Positions 37,120-48,976 of a stretch of 64,000 bases of DNA are shown in pieces. Within the stretch, counting starts at the first letter, position 1, and each line of letters starts with the position of its first letter. The stretch lies in assembly GCF_050624435.1 (NCBI RefSeq), contig NC_134530.1:145554721-145618720 (forward strand), given 5' to 3'. A program made the position numbers and the translations under genes. The DNA is from Tenrec ecaudatus. Taxonomy: Eukaryota; Chordata; Mammalia; Afrosoricida; Tenrecidae. The notes under the pieces are model-generated. The model ran no database searches. It was not told where the DNA came from and saw only the letters and a list, made by a program, of their open reading frames with translations.

Positions 37120-38148
37120 ATGGGGCAAGGAAATAAACCGATTTTTGTAAATATGCTTCCAGATATGTTAAAAGCTAAAGGAGCAAAAGTAAGCTACCAG
37201 AGATTAGAGAAGTTTTTAGATTTTGTGGCTAAGGTACGTCATTGGTTTCCTGAGGATGGGACTTTAAATATTGAATTTTGGCAAAAGTAGGGCAACGGTC
37301 AGAAGATCACTATACTGATAATGGACCTAATAAGCCTCCCATAGACACGTTTAGCTTATGGAGTTTAGTTAGGAATAGCCTGTACCCTAGGCATGAGGGA
37401 CTCTGCCCTGAAAACAACCCATTTGCACGCTCAAACAAAAGTGAAAGTAAAGTTCCTTCTGCACCTTTGCCTCCTCCACCGCTGCTGAAAAGTGAACTTG
37501 AGGGTTTCCAAAGCGAGGACGAGGAACCCCTGGGTCCTGGCGATGCAGAGTAGTTAGAGGACGAGGCGGCACATTATCATGATGAAGACTTAGGAATTTT
37601 TGCCGCCTCTGAGGCGCTTCAACCTGAGAATCATAACCCGGTGCAAAAGACTCAGGAGTCCTGCCAGGATGAAACTAGGTGGTAGGCTGGGAGGAAGCTT
37701 ACGCATCATTAGCAGCAAAAGTGGGGGAGATGCAACTCAAGTTAATAGAAAAGTACTCTCCGATAGAGTCCCAGCACTAAGCATAGACCCTTTCTTTGGA
37801 GCCCTAGTCATAACTAGTGCTACAACTGGCAAGTCTTCTAGAAAATGATTCTTTTTGTTGAGTGTACTCTGAGGCCTCTGAAATACCTTGGCCCCAGTAA
37901 ATTTTGACACCCATTCCTGGGACTCCAGTATGTTGTTCCCTGTGACTGAGTGTCAGGGTGCCCAGGGTAATCTAGTCAGAGATCATACTCCAATTCCTTT
38001 CAAACAGCTAAAAGAACTCAAGGTTGCTTGTGCCCATTATGGCCCAACCACTCCTTTCGCTCATTCTTTATTAGATACACTTTCTGTCATGGTTCTTGCC
38101 CCCACAGAATGGAAACAATTGGCTTTTGAAAATGCACATACTGCCTGA
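37120..38148 (+). pseudogene. Class II ERV gag (matrix and part of capsid), broken
   Basis: The ATG at 37120 opens MGQGNKPIFVNMLPDM, a myristoylation-type start. Next come SYQRLEKFLDF and HWFPEDGTLN, all typical of betaretrovirus-like matrix. A stop at about 37290 and frameshifts follow. A proline-rich part (SAPLPPPPLLKSELEG, about 37460-37500) leads to capsid from about 37935 (LFPVTECQGAQGN, PFKQLKELKVACAHYGPTTP) up to a stop at 38148. The later capsid, nucleocapsid and protease are absent. In an exogenous virus gag builds the particle; this copy cannot. Confidence 0.82.
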
Positions 38149-38159
38149 CAGGCAGCGCT

Positions 38160-38515
38160 GAGATCTTTTAGAAAAAGGGGCAACTTGTCTGATTAAATCA
38201 GACTATGCTCAGACATTGGACCTTCCTTTACTCAGGGGCTTGCTATAGCAGGTGATTTTCAAGGAAAAGCAGTAAAGGAGGATTAATGATACTACGGAAC
38301 TTATGGGAGCCTTGAAGCCTGGGCTCCCTTCCCCTCTGCTAGTCCAGCCAATAAATATAATTTTAGACTTAAAAGATTGTTTTTATACCATCCCCTTGGA
38401 CCCAAATGATTGTAAAAGATTTGACTTTAGTGTTCCTTCCACCAACTTCAAAGAGCCTATGAAGAGATATCATTGGCTTGTTTTACCTGAAGGCATGGCC
38501 CGACCCACTATTAAT
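38160..38515 (+). pseudogene. Class II ERV pol remnant (RT palm)
   Basis: A frame near 38345-38500 shows ILDLKDCFYTIPLDPNDCKR and HWLVLPEGMA, the motif A and B' surroundings of betaretrovirus-like RT. The catalytic aspartate in LDLKD is present. Only about 350 bp of pol is left. Upstream protease and downstream YxDD, RNase H and integrase are deleted, and the sequence passes into env near 38520. Confidence 0.8.
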
Positions 38516-38519
38516 ATGG

Positions 38520-39960
38520 GGGCGAGGGAATGTTTATGTTTTTCTGCAGGATGCTGATGGAGGACAATGGCTACCGGACTGTTGATGCAGTTCGTAAACC
38601 ATGCAGATGGTAATTTGCCTCCGAGTGCTTCTGGGGACGTTGTGCAGTGAGCAATACTGGGCTTACGTTCCTGATCCACCACTCCTACACCTTCCTGTCT
38701 GGGAAGGTCCAGAAATCATGGTGTGGATTAACAACTCCAGCCCTCCCTATACAAAGTGAAGGAAATGTAATATCATCCACTCAGCAATCTTTTCCCCCTT
38801 GTGGACTAGAGACTTGAGAGAATAATAAAACCATATTGTGAAGATCATGTCTCGCAGACAAGCCCATGCGGTATAACATCACAAAAGACAGCTACATCAT
38901 CAATTGGTCAGGCAATCAGGACAATAGTCAACAAAATACTAATGAATGGGAAAGGGGGCTGTCTGCAGAACTTTGCTGGTCAGACTCGGGTTTTCCACAA
39001 ACTCAATTGTGGAAAATTGGGACTGCTTTGGGGGACGTGAAACTAATGGGCCCGTCCTCCAGACTGCAGGGAAACGTTACTGCCTGCGTACCACTGCCTT
39101 ATGTACTTTTGGCAGGTAATATTACAATAGATCATGATGATTCTAAGTTTAATATGTCTTGAAATAATTGTAACTTGTCTAATTGTATTACCTGGACCCC
39201 TGAAAGTATTGTCATTGCCATTTTGTATCAACCTTCTTTTGTTATGCTGCCAGTGAATATTACTGGGCTTTGGTATTCAGAAAGAGGGTTACAGGTATTA
39301 GAAGAGACTGAAAAAGCATTAACCAGACCTAAGCACTTTGTAGGTTTGCTTATAGCAAGTATTTTAGCTATATTAAGTTTAGTTGCTACTGCTACTACTA
39401 CAGCAACTGTACTTTCACAAAACATACACACCGCCCACTTTATAAATGAATTATCCATGTGACTAATGTGTTGGGTACTCAAGAAGATATAGACAGGAAA
39501 TTAGAACAAAAAGTAAATACTCTTTATAACATGGTCATGTATCTAGGAGACGAGGTGCAGGGGCTTAAGGCCAGGTCTTGTCTACAGTGCCATGCTGTAT
39601 TTACATGGATCTGTGTTACACCTAAACAGTACAGCAGTAGTCAGCATCGCTGGATTAAAGTGAAGAATCATTCTTTAAGGTATTTGGCACAATGCTAATG
39701 ATTATTTAGATTTATTACAACTCAATCAAGAAATGTTAGCCATAAAAGATGCTAACCCTCTTGATTTTGATGCCACTAAGGTTGCTGAGGATGGGCTCCA
39801 GCATTTTTGAGATGCTTTCCCGTTGTTAGGAATCTCAGAGGCCTGCCTCACATGCTTATGTCCATGGTCACAGCAGGAGTGTGAATATTGTTGATTTTAT
39901 GCATACTCCCTATTATACTGTGCAAGGTTATGGTTGAATTATTGGCCTTAGGAACAAAGA
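38520..39960 (+). pseudogene. Class II ERV env remnant (end of SU, and TM)
   Basis: Fragments in order: a surface-subunit end with several N-x-S/T sites (38866-39160; e.g. NITKDSYIINWSGNQ), then a block with a hydrophobic fusion-peptide-like stretch (GLLIASILAILSLVATATTT, about 39345-39405), then a heptad-repeat region (EDIDRKLEQKVNTLYNMV) with the cysteine pattern of a betaretrovirus-like TM, to about 39960. Stops and frame changes separate the pieces, so no envelope protein can be made. About 500 bp that includes the expected membrane anchor is degenerate. Confidence 0.75.
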
Positions 39961-40178
39961 TTCATGAAGTGCACCTGCACACTTTGCCCCCTCCCCAAAT
40001 AGGGGTGTAAGGCAGAGGCTAGTTAGTCAGAGATGGATAAGATCAAGTATGAGTCTCCCAGCCTAAAACAGGTCATAGTCTCCTGGAGGACTGTGACTGA
40101 TGAGGGGTAAGGGTGATTTCAGGACTCGGCAGGCACAGTCATCTGCCAATGTTTTGAGTAAAGACATCTTTAGTAAAT

Positions 40179-40192
40179 AAAAAGGGGGGAGA
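40179..40192 (+). other. Polypurine tract of class II ERV
   Basis: AAAAAGGGGGGAGA lies directly before the TG of the 3'LTR, which is the expected place for plus-strand priming. Confidence 0.8.
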
Positions 40193-40221
40193 TGTTGAAG
40201 GCCATTAACACCCAGCCTTGA
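40193..40221 (+). mobile_element. Class II ERV 3'LTR, first 29 bp
   Basis: It starts TGTTGAAGGCCATTAA like the 5'LTR and is then cut by the L1 at 40222. The last 15 bases (40207-40221) form the left copy of the L1 target-site duplication. Confidence 0.85.
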
Positions 40222-41297
40222 CGGAGAACGAGCGCCATTGCCCCCTACAGTTTCGTGCCACTGTCCGCGGGGCTGTCCGAGGGGCCTTCCCGCTCTCACT
40301 CACAGCCCGAGCAGATCAAACATTCCGCCTGCAGCGGAGCCTAGGACTCGGCATTGCAGTCCCTGCGGAGCCGTCGGTGAGCTCCAGCCGGCTCTCACCA
40401 CCTGGGGACCCTGTGGGGTCCCCAATGCCAGCCCCTAAGCCTGTCGCAGCCCTCCCCAGCCACCACGGGAGACGGGCACGGTGGCCTGTGCTTCCACACA
40501 GTACCCTTACCTGCCCTAGCACTTCCCAGCTAGAACACGAGGACCACCAGTGAGTAGAGGGCTTGCTGAGCTGAACAGCATTCCCACGAACACATAGATC
40601 AGCACCATATCTTGGGGCAACACGAACTCACCCACCTCTGCGCTCTATTAGGCATCACCAGCGCTTAGAGGGAAAGGGGGAAATTTTCAGATATACCCAT
40701 CTACACATCCTCCATCTAGCATTGGTTTTTTTTTTTTTTTGCTTTTTTGTGTTTTTTTGTTTGTTTTGTTTTTTATTCCTTCTTCCCTTTCTTTACTTTC
40801 TGTGCTGCATTCTCTCTCCCCTTCCTTCCTACTTTTTCATTAATGCTTGTACTTCTCTTCTGCCCCTTTTCTATAGATTCTCCTTCTCTCTCTTTTTTTC
40901 TTCTCCTTCCACCTCTACTAGTATCACAGCTTGTCCCTCTTCTATTATAGATTTTCCTCCCTCTCTCTCCAATTTTTTCTTCCTCTGCCCAATATTTTGT
41001 TAAAAACTATTTTTAAATTGTTAACCTTTTAAATCCGTTTTATTACTAACCCCCCCTCCCCATAAAGGGGGCTGCTAAGGGTACCCTGTCACACCTAGTC
41101 AAAGCAGCCTAAGGGCACTCACTGAGGCTCCAGCCCCCACTCCAGCTGCTGAAACATCTCGGCACTGCGGGTCACCAACCCGACAGGGAACTCGGTCTAC
41201 ACAGCAGTCTGACCCACCCTTACAGTAGGTCATAGGCAATCGCCTGAAAGAATCCTTAACAATAACATAGATAAGGTTACCCCGGTCTCCCAGAAGC
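40222..41297 (+). promoter_or_regulatory. L1 5'UTR, truncated, with pyrimidine tract
   Basis: The first ~480 bp is GC-rich (CGCGGGGCTGTCCGAGGGGC near 40265). At about 40722-41000 follows a tract of nearly pure T and C. The last 300 bp (AAGGGTACCCTGTCACACC) leads to the ORF1 ATG. The same order occurs in reverse at 6499-7640. Promoter function is inferred from L1 biology. Confidence 0.75.
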
Positions 41298-42425
41298 ATG
41301 GAGCCTATGAAAGGATCAAGGAAAAATCAACAGACCACATCACTCCCAACAAAAAAATCAGAGAAGCGAGGCACTTTAACTGACCTAACGTCACTCATAG
41401 AAGAAACAGATATAGATCAGCCACAAAAGGAAATCTTCAGAACTCTGCTTGCAGTAATACAGAAGCTAAGAGAAGCAACTCAGAATAAGGATGCAACGAC
41501 AGAGGGGATGAAATGCACAATAGAGGGGATGAAGTCCAAAATAGAGGGGATGAATTCTACCCACCAAAGGGAACTGCAGAAACTAACAGAGAAGGTATCA
41601 GAGGCCACAAAAAAGGTCACAGAATCTACATCTAGGCTTAAGGACGCTGAGAACTGTATCAGTGAACTCGAGGACACTCAAACAGAACGAAGCAAGTGAG
41701 AAAAACAATCAGATAGGAAAATTAAAGAAACAGAAGACAGCCTGAGATCAATGACAGATGCTATGAAGAGGAATAATATTCGAATAATCGGTCTACCGGA
41801 ACACAACATAACACACAAATCGACAGCCAAGATAGCAAAGGAAATTCTGGAAGAAAAATTTTCCCAACCTAACAAAGGAGAATCAGACTCTCATACAGGA
41901 AACAGAGAGGATGCCGGCTAAGCTAAACACCAAGAAGAACACGCCAAGACATATAATAGTAAAAATAATCAACTTAGAGGAAAAAGAGAAAATTTTAAGA
42001 GCAGCAAGAGAAAGGAAGACAGTCACATACAAAGGAGCACATGTAAGAATATGCTCAGTCTTATCAGCAGAAACCATGAAGAGGAGGAGAGAATGGAGCA
42101 ACATCTTCCAAAAACTGAAAGATAAAAATGCCTCCCCAGAATCCTATACCCTGCCAAGTTATCCATTAAGATAGAGGGTAAGATAAAGGTCTTCCAGAAC
42201 AAGGAAGAACTCAAAAAATATGCTGCAAGTCACCCGACCCTGCAGAACATACTGGCTGACTCACTATGGCCAGAAGATCAAGCTCCAACTAGAACCATCA
42301 GGAGACCACCATATAGCCCATCTCCATCTAGAAGCCAACATGCCAGCAACAAGTACCAGGACAACAGGGTCTCAGATGGAAAAGAGGACATGATAGAAAC
42401 CCTCCACTCAAACGCAGCACACTGA
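41298..42425 (+). pseudogene. L1 ORF1, near-intact but interrupted
   Basis: Starting at ATG 41298 the frame gives 133 residues with coiled-coil heptads (MEPMKGSRKNQQTT start; IEGMKCT-type repeats of MKxxIEGM) and then a TGA at 41697-41699. A frameshift follows; the RNA-recognition and C-terminal part is open in another frame at 41911-42174 (NTPRHIIVKIINLEEKEKIL, RRREWSNIFQKLKDKNAS). The expected stop in the original frame is at 42423. The undamaged length would be about 375 residues, close to the usual L1 ORF1p length. Confidence 0.9.
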
Positions 42426-42467
42426 TATGAAGGGAGATTGGTAAAGACTCAAAACACAAAACAGAAT

Positions 42468-45400
42468 ATGGCAACTATGAAGCCAGAGATCGTAATAATC
42501 ACTCTGAATACCAATGGGCTCAATTCGTACATTAAAAGAAAGAGGCTGGAGTACTGGATTAGAAAACATAATCCATCAATCTGCTGCCTGCAAGAGACAC
42601 ATCTTAAGTGAGCAGACAAGCATATGCTAAGAATAAAGGGCTGGCAGAGAGTTTACCAAGCAAATGGTAACTCCAAGACAGCAGGAGTGGCTATCTTAAT
42701 CTCCGACAAAATGGACCTCAAGATCCAAAACATAAAAAGAGACAAAGAGGGACACTACATAATACTCAAAGGTTCAGTAAACAAGGAAGCACTTAGCATA
42801 CTGAATATTTACGCACCTAATAATGGCGCGGCAAATTTCGTCAAATAAACTATTTAAAAAATGACAGAGGAAATCACGGAAACAACAGTAATAGTGGGGG
42901 ACTTTAACACTCCACTATCAGAGAATGACAGGTCACAGGGAAAGAAGCTCAGCAAAGAGGCCAGAGAGCTAAACAATGTAATTAGGCAACAGGGCCTGAT
43001 AGACATCTATAGAGCCTTTCATCCAAAAGCAAAAGGTTTCACATTCTTCTCCAATCCACACGGATCTTTCTCAAGAATAGATCACATGCTGAGACACGAG
43101 GCCAGCCTGAGTAAATTCAAACACATAGATATTATCCAGACGTCTTTCTCAGACCACCATGCCATAAAGCTGGAGATTAATAAGAAGGTATCCAGAAAAG
43201 CAAGGGCAACCAATTGGAGAATAAACAACGATCTCCTGCGACATGAATGGGTTCAAGTCCAGATCAGAGAGGACATTAGGAAGTTTCTAGAAACTAATGA
43301 GAACGAACATACAACATATAAAAACTTATGGGACACTGCAAAGGCAGTTATCAGAGGTAGCTTGATATCACTGAATGCATATATGAAAATAGAAGAAAGG
43401 CGTATGACAGATATGTTAACACAAAACCTCCAACAACTAGAACAGAGTCAACAGAACTACCCCTCCAATAGCAAGAGAAAAGAAATAATAAAAATCAGGG
43501 CGGAGTTAAACCAGTGGGAAGACAAAAGAACAATGCAAAGGATTAACGCAACTAGAAGCTGGTTTTATGAACGAATTAATAAAATTGACACTCCTCTGGC
43601 AAAGCTTACCAAAGATAGAAAGGAGCAAACATCAATAGCCAGGATGAGGGATGAATCGGGGGCAATAACAACAGACCCCAATGAGATAAAAAGGACAATC
43701 ATAAAGTACTATGAAGGTTTGTATTCTAATGAATTCAGAAACCTGGAAGACATGGATAAATATTTAGAAAAACAATCTCTCCCTAGATTATCTGAGACAG
43801 AGATCAAGAACCTCAACAAACCCATAGCGAAGGAGGAAATAGAGAGTGTCATCAAAAACCTACCAAGGAAAAAGGCCCCAGGGCCAGATGGCTACACAGC
43901 AGAATTTTACCAAACATTCAGGGAAGAGCTGACACCGATCCTCCACAAAGTATTCCATAACATAGAAAAGAACGGCAAGCTCCCAAACTCATTTTACGAA
44001 GCCAGCATTACTTTGATACCCAAACAGGGCAAAGACCCCACAGGTGTAGATAATTATACACCAATATCTCTAATGAACATAGATGCAAAAATCCTTAACA
44101 AAATATTGGCCAATAGAATACAAAGGTACATACTTACCTGGCAGGGGAGATACCATGATCACGAAGGTGGTTTTCCCAGGGCGAGGCTTATCCATTGCAC
44201 TCCGGATGTGCTGACCCCTGCGATTTCCCCAAATGTGGGAAACTCGACTGCATAATTTGTGGTAGTGGGGGACTGCATTCGCGCTCTCCCCTGAAAAAAA
44301 AAAAGAATACAAAGGTACATAAAACATATCATCCACCACGACCAGGTAGGATTCATCCCAAGGATGCAGGGATGGTTTAACATCCGAAAATCCATCAATA
44401 TCATACACCACAACGAGAAGAAAAAGGATAAAAACCATATGATAATATCCATAGACACAGAAAAAAGCATTTGACAACATCCAGCACCCATTCCTAATCA
44501 AAACACTCATGAAGATAGGATTGGAAGGTAAGTTCCTCAAGCTCATACAAGCTATCTATGAAAGACCAACAGCCAACATCATAGTCAATGGAGAAAAGAC
44601 AAGAACAATCCCACTGAAAAAGGGTACAAGACAAGGATGCCTCCATCCCCACTTCTATTCAATATCGTTTAGGAGGTTCTGGCTAACAACATAAGACAGC
44701 GGAAGGACATCAAAGGGATCCAGTTGGGAGAGGAGGAGGTGAAACTATCGCTATTTGCAGATGACATAATCCTATACATTGAAGACCCCCAAAACTCCAC
44801 AGTTGGAATACATACAGCAATAGAGGAAAACAGAAGTGTAGCAGGATACAAGATTAATAAACAGAAGTCTGTAGGGTTTCTATACACATCGGACAGGGCC
44901 ATGGAAGAGGCGATTAAGAGGGAAGTACCCTTCACAGTAGCCAAGAACAAACTGAAATACCTAGGAATATATTTAACAAAAAATACTAAAGACCTTTATA
45001 AGCATAATTATAAAACCCTATTACAGGAAACCAAAAGTGACCTCCACAAATGGATAACCCTCCCCTGCTCATGGTTAGGTAGGCTGAACATAGTAAAGAT
45101 GACAGTTCTTCCTAAAGCACTCTACAAGTTCAATGCCATACCAATCCAATTACCATCAACCTTCTTCAAAGAATTGGAAAAACTGACCACCAACTTCATA
45201 TGGAGAGGGAAGAAACCCAGAATTAGCAGAGAACTCCTCAAGAAGGACACAATTGGAGGACTCGCCCTACCTGATTTTAATGCCTACTACACAGCTACAG
45301 TGGTCAAAACGGCAGGGTACTGGCACAATGATAGACACTCAGACCAGTGGAAAAGAATAGAAAGCCCAGGAGTAAAATCATCAGCATATAGACAACTGAT

Positions 45401-46452
45401 CTTCGACAAGGGTCCCAAAAATGTCAAGTGGGAAGCAGATGCCCTCTTTAATAAGTGGTGCTGGAAACAATGGATATCCACATGTAGAAAGATGAAAAAA
45501 GACATTTACCTCACCCCATGCACAAGAATACACTCAAAGTGGATCACAGATCTAGAAGTTAAACCCCAAACCATCAGGACCATTAAGGAGGGAATTGGGA
45601 CTAATCTCAGAACACTGGCCCAGGGAGCACATAGGCTTACTGCAACAGGGAAGGGTACACACACAGGTGAACTGGAAATCGACAAATGGGATCTAATAAG
45701 AATAAAACACCTGTGCACCTCGAAAGACTTCGCCAAGAGGGTGACAAGGCAACCCACAGACTGGGAGAAGATTTTTAGTAATGACACATCAGACAAAGGT
45801 CTCATTACTAAAATCTACACCATCGTGACCTGCAAAAAGAGGAAAACCGTTAACCCCCTAAGGAAGTGGGCAAAAGAATTGAGAAGAACTTTCATTAGAG
45901 AGAGATCCATATGGCCAATAAACATATGAGAAAGTGCTCGAAGTCCCTTGCATAAGAGAAATGCAAATCAAAACAACCATGAGATACCACCTAACACCCC
46001 TGAGGCTAGCCCAGATCAGTAAATCAGAGAGCAACAAGTGTTGGAGGGGCTGTGGTGAAGTAGGAACCCTCCTCCACTGCTGGTGGTCATGCAGATTTGT
46101 ACAGCCACTGTAGAAAGCAATCTGGCGATACTTAAAGAAAATGGAAATTGATCTACCTTATGACCCAGCCATCCCTCTACTGGGCATATACCCGGTTGAA
46201 GCAGCAAATAAAACACGACCAGTCATATGCGCTCCAGTGTTTATTGCGGCACAATTCACAATAGCAAAGACTTGGAAACAGCCTAAGTTTCCATCGATAG
46301 ATGAGTGGATTAGCAAACTTTGGCACATACACACAATGGAATACTACGCAGCACTGAAAAGCACCGATGAGCACATGAAACACATTATTTCATGGGAAGA
46401 GCTGGAAGGAATTATGTTAAATGAGGTAAGCCAGACCCAAAGGGGCAAGTAA
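42468..46452 (+). pseudogene. L1 ORF2 (endonuclease-RT), interrupted by U1 retrocopy
   Basis: Start ATG 42468. Endonuclease: ITLNTNGLN, CCLQETH, then a stop at about 42609; a second stop at 42846; then the long open part 42861-44255 with VGDFNTPLSENDRS, SFSRIDHML and SFSDHHAIKLE. RT: KKAPGPDGYTAEFYQ and LIPKQGKDP, then the U1 insertion at 44130. After it come a frameshift near 44465, KKGTRQGC, and a 401-residue open part (44724-45929) with the catalytic LFADDIILYIED. The C-terminal domain with [16 protein letters not shown] ends at 46452. In an active L1 this enzyme performs target-primed reverse transcription. Confidence 0.93.
44130..44304 (+). pseudogene. RNU1 pseudogene: U1 snRNA retrocopy (164 nt) with poly(A)
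   Basis: 44130-44293 is a complete U1 snRNA sequence. It begins ATACTTACCTG (pairs with 5' splice sites), contains the Sm site AATTTGTGG (44254-44262) and ends CTCTCCCCTG. From memory it differs from human U1 at only about two positions near the 3' stem (GCATTC, CTCTCC). It is followed by an 11-A tail. The flanks AGAATACAAAGGTACAT occur at 44115-44131 and 44304-44320, a 17-base perfect target-site duplication. Upstream is L1 coding sequence with no U1 promoter element, so transcription as a U1 gene is not expected. Confidence 0.96.
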
Positions 46453-48035
46453 AACATGAGTCCCCTGAGGTAAGTACAATCAGCATGACAGAAATAGAAG
46501 AATAAACATCCATCCCACAATAAACGGGGGGAAGCATAGATAGTTGGAGGGAGGGCAGGCCACACTTAGGGAGGTACATGAGAGCCCAGCATAAAGAAGG
46601 AGTAGTGGGGCAGGGAGAGGGAGAACCAGGAGGGGGAGAATCCGAGTGGATGGTATGGGGGGCGGGAACAGGGTACTAACCCACCCGGGGGAGAGTATCG
46701 GTTGTGTCCCCACAGATCTGTAACATGCATACTGACCACACCACGACACACCAAACAAGGAGGGCAACATAAAGTACAGAGGTCTACACAAAGAGGCTGG
46801 ACGACACGCTGGCCCAAACCAGAATTAGGCCAACCCCCACACTCGAAGGGAATACTACAGAAAACAAAAATAGATCGTCTGGAGTGGGAAAGGAACTGAC
46901 CCACCACACCACATCCAGAAGGAAGCTGAAACAAAAGAAGGAGAAAGGACGTAGTGGAGCGCACCTGGGTCCACCAAGCCCAAGGTTGATAGACCAGCTA
47001 GAAGGGGCCATCATACAGAGAGGACCATTCAGGTGGCCACACTACGAAATGCGACATCCTGCACCAACACATGGCCCTACACGGGACAGCACCTAAGACA
47101 CAGTGGGGAATGTGCGATTGAGCTGACCCCACCACACTGAGGCAAACACTGGGGGCGTGTAATGGAGCAGCGGAGGAAGCAGAGCAAAGGGACCCTGAGG
47201 GAGTATAAAGGATGGACTTCCAGGCCAGGATGTGGCACCTCACAAGCTACATCTAGAAAACACTCGTAAAGGTCAACGAACTGAACTTGAACTACTCGCA
47301 ATTTTTCTTTTAATATTTGCTATCTTTTTGTTTTGTCTTTTGTTTTTTTATTTGTTTTGTTTTTTACCTTGTAAATTTTGTATGTCAGTGGCTTTTCTGC
47401 TTATCAGCATGTCGATGTTGCTTCTGTCAAAGCCATGTTCTTATGTGCCACTTGGGCGCTATCAAAGTCATCTGCATTAGTATGCACATATTATGATATC
47501 AGCAGGTCCACCTAGACAAGATAGGCTGGACAAATAATGAGAGAAGAAAACAACAGGACCAACGGTCCTGGAGAGACATGAGAGCGTGGGAGGTAGGGGA
47601 AGGGAGGAGATGTCACCCAACACAGGGACAAGGGAACAGCGAGTGGTTCAAAACCAGAGGAGGGAGGGGAGGGGAGGACTGGTAGGGAGTGACCAAGAGC
47701 AAGGTAACTGAGAGGAATTACTGAAACCAGAATGAAGGCTAAACATGGTTATGGGACAGGAGGCAAGCGAAAGGAAATAGAGGAAAGGAGTAGGAGGCAA
47801 AGGGCATACAGAGAAGCCTAAATACAGACATGTACATATGTACATATATTTATGATTATGGGGGCAATAGACATATGTGCATATATTTATAGGTTCAGTA
47901 GTAGGGTAGCAGATGGACATTGGGCCTCCTCATGCACAATCCCCCAATACAAGAGCACCTGGCCCTGCTAAATAGTCATTGCAGGATACCCACCTTTCTG
48001 ACATGATCACTGAAGACAGACGTGTGTGTAAGCAA

Positions 48036-48410
48036 ACGTGGTGAAGAAAGCTGATGGTGCCCGGCTATCAAAAAGATATAGCGTCTGGGGTCCTAAAGGC
48101 TTGAAGGCAAATAAGCGACCATCTAGCTCAGAAGCAACAAAGCCCACAGAGAAGAAGCACACGGCCTAAGCGAATACAAGGTGTTGAATGGACCGTGTAG
48201 CAGACACCAAGGAAAAAAAGCAATCATTGTGTGATCACCTCACATAATCGCTGAAGACGAAAGTGTGCATAAGCAAGTGTGGTAAAGAAGGCTGATGGTG
48301 CTTGGCTACTGAGAGATATAGCGTCTGGGGACTTAAAGGCTTGAAAGTAAACAAGCGGCCATCTAGCCCAGAAGCAACCAAGCCCACACGGAAGCAGCAC
48401 ATCAACATAG
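48036..48410 (+). repeat. Tandem duplicated 3'UTR module, ~241-bp period
   Basis: The block beginning TGGTGAAGAAAGCTGATGGT occurs at 48039 and, as TGGTAAAGAAGGCTGATGGT, at 48280. Each is followed by GCGTCTGGGG, TTAAAGGCTTGAA and CATCTAGC-CAGAAGCAAC. The copy number differs between L1 copies: two here and at 15921/16168, one at 14765, 9190, 11200, 22160 and 19575. Confidence 0.9.
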
Positions 48411-48924
48411 GTGATCGTGAAGGGCAGAGGAAACCAGGTCTCCAACAACAAAGGTGGGGTGGTGGTGAGAATCACATCACCGTGAAAGAGGGGGAGTACA
48501 TGATGGAGACCCAATGCCCATCTGTAGACAGCTGGACATCCCTTCCAGAGGGGTAGTGGGGAGGAGATGAGTCACCCAGGGTTCAGTGTAGCAACAATGA
48601 AACTAAAAACCTTCCTCTAGTTCCTGAACGCTTCCTCCGCTCCCAATTATCATGACCCTAATTCTACCTTGCAGACCTGGTTATACCAGAGGATGTACAG
48701 CGGTGCAGTAGGGATCTGGAAACACAGGGAATCTAGGACAGACGAACCCCTCAACCCCAGCGGTGGGAGTGGTGATACCAGGAGGGAAGGGCATGTAGAA
48801 AGGGAGAACCGATCTCGGAGATCTATGTGTAACCTCCTCTCTGGGAGATGGGCAATGGGGAGGTGGGTGAGGGGAGATGCCAGGGAGTGTAAGATAAGAT
48901 ATAATAATTATTTATAAACTATCA

Positions 48925-48976
48925 AGGGACGAGGGGTGGGATCGGGGAGGGAGGGGGACGGGGGAAAAAAGGGAAA
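48925..48976 (+). other. G-rich tract in L1 3'UTR (possible G-quadruplex)
   Basis: Four or more G-runs lie close together (GAGGGGTGGGATCGGGGAGG, then GAGGGGGACGGGGG). The tract is kept at the same position, about 150 bp before the tail, at 15405-15440, 16885-16930 and 51960-51995. G-rich 3'UTR tracts are a known mammalian L1 trait. Confidence 0.75.

Noticed and set aside
42861-44255. 464-residue open frame as a host gene
   Set aside because: It has L1 endonuclease and RT motifs, lies between ORF1 and the 3'UTR of an L1, and its last ~40 codons are U1 retrocopy sequence read through by chance.
44130-44293. Functional U1 snRNA gene
   Set aside because: It has a poly(A) tail and target-site duplications and is preceded by L1 coding sequence with no snRNA promoter element, so it is a retrocopy.
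44724-45929. 401-residue open frame as a host gene
   Set aside because: It contains the FADD box and thumb of L1 ORF2 and is collinear with the minus-strand L1 ORF2.
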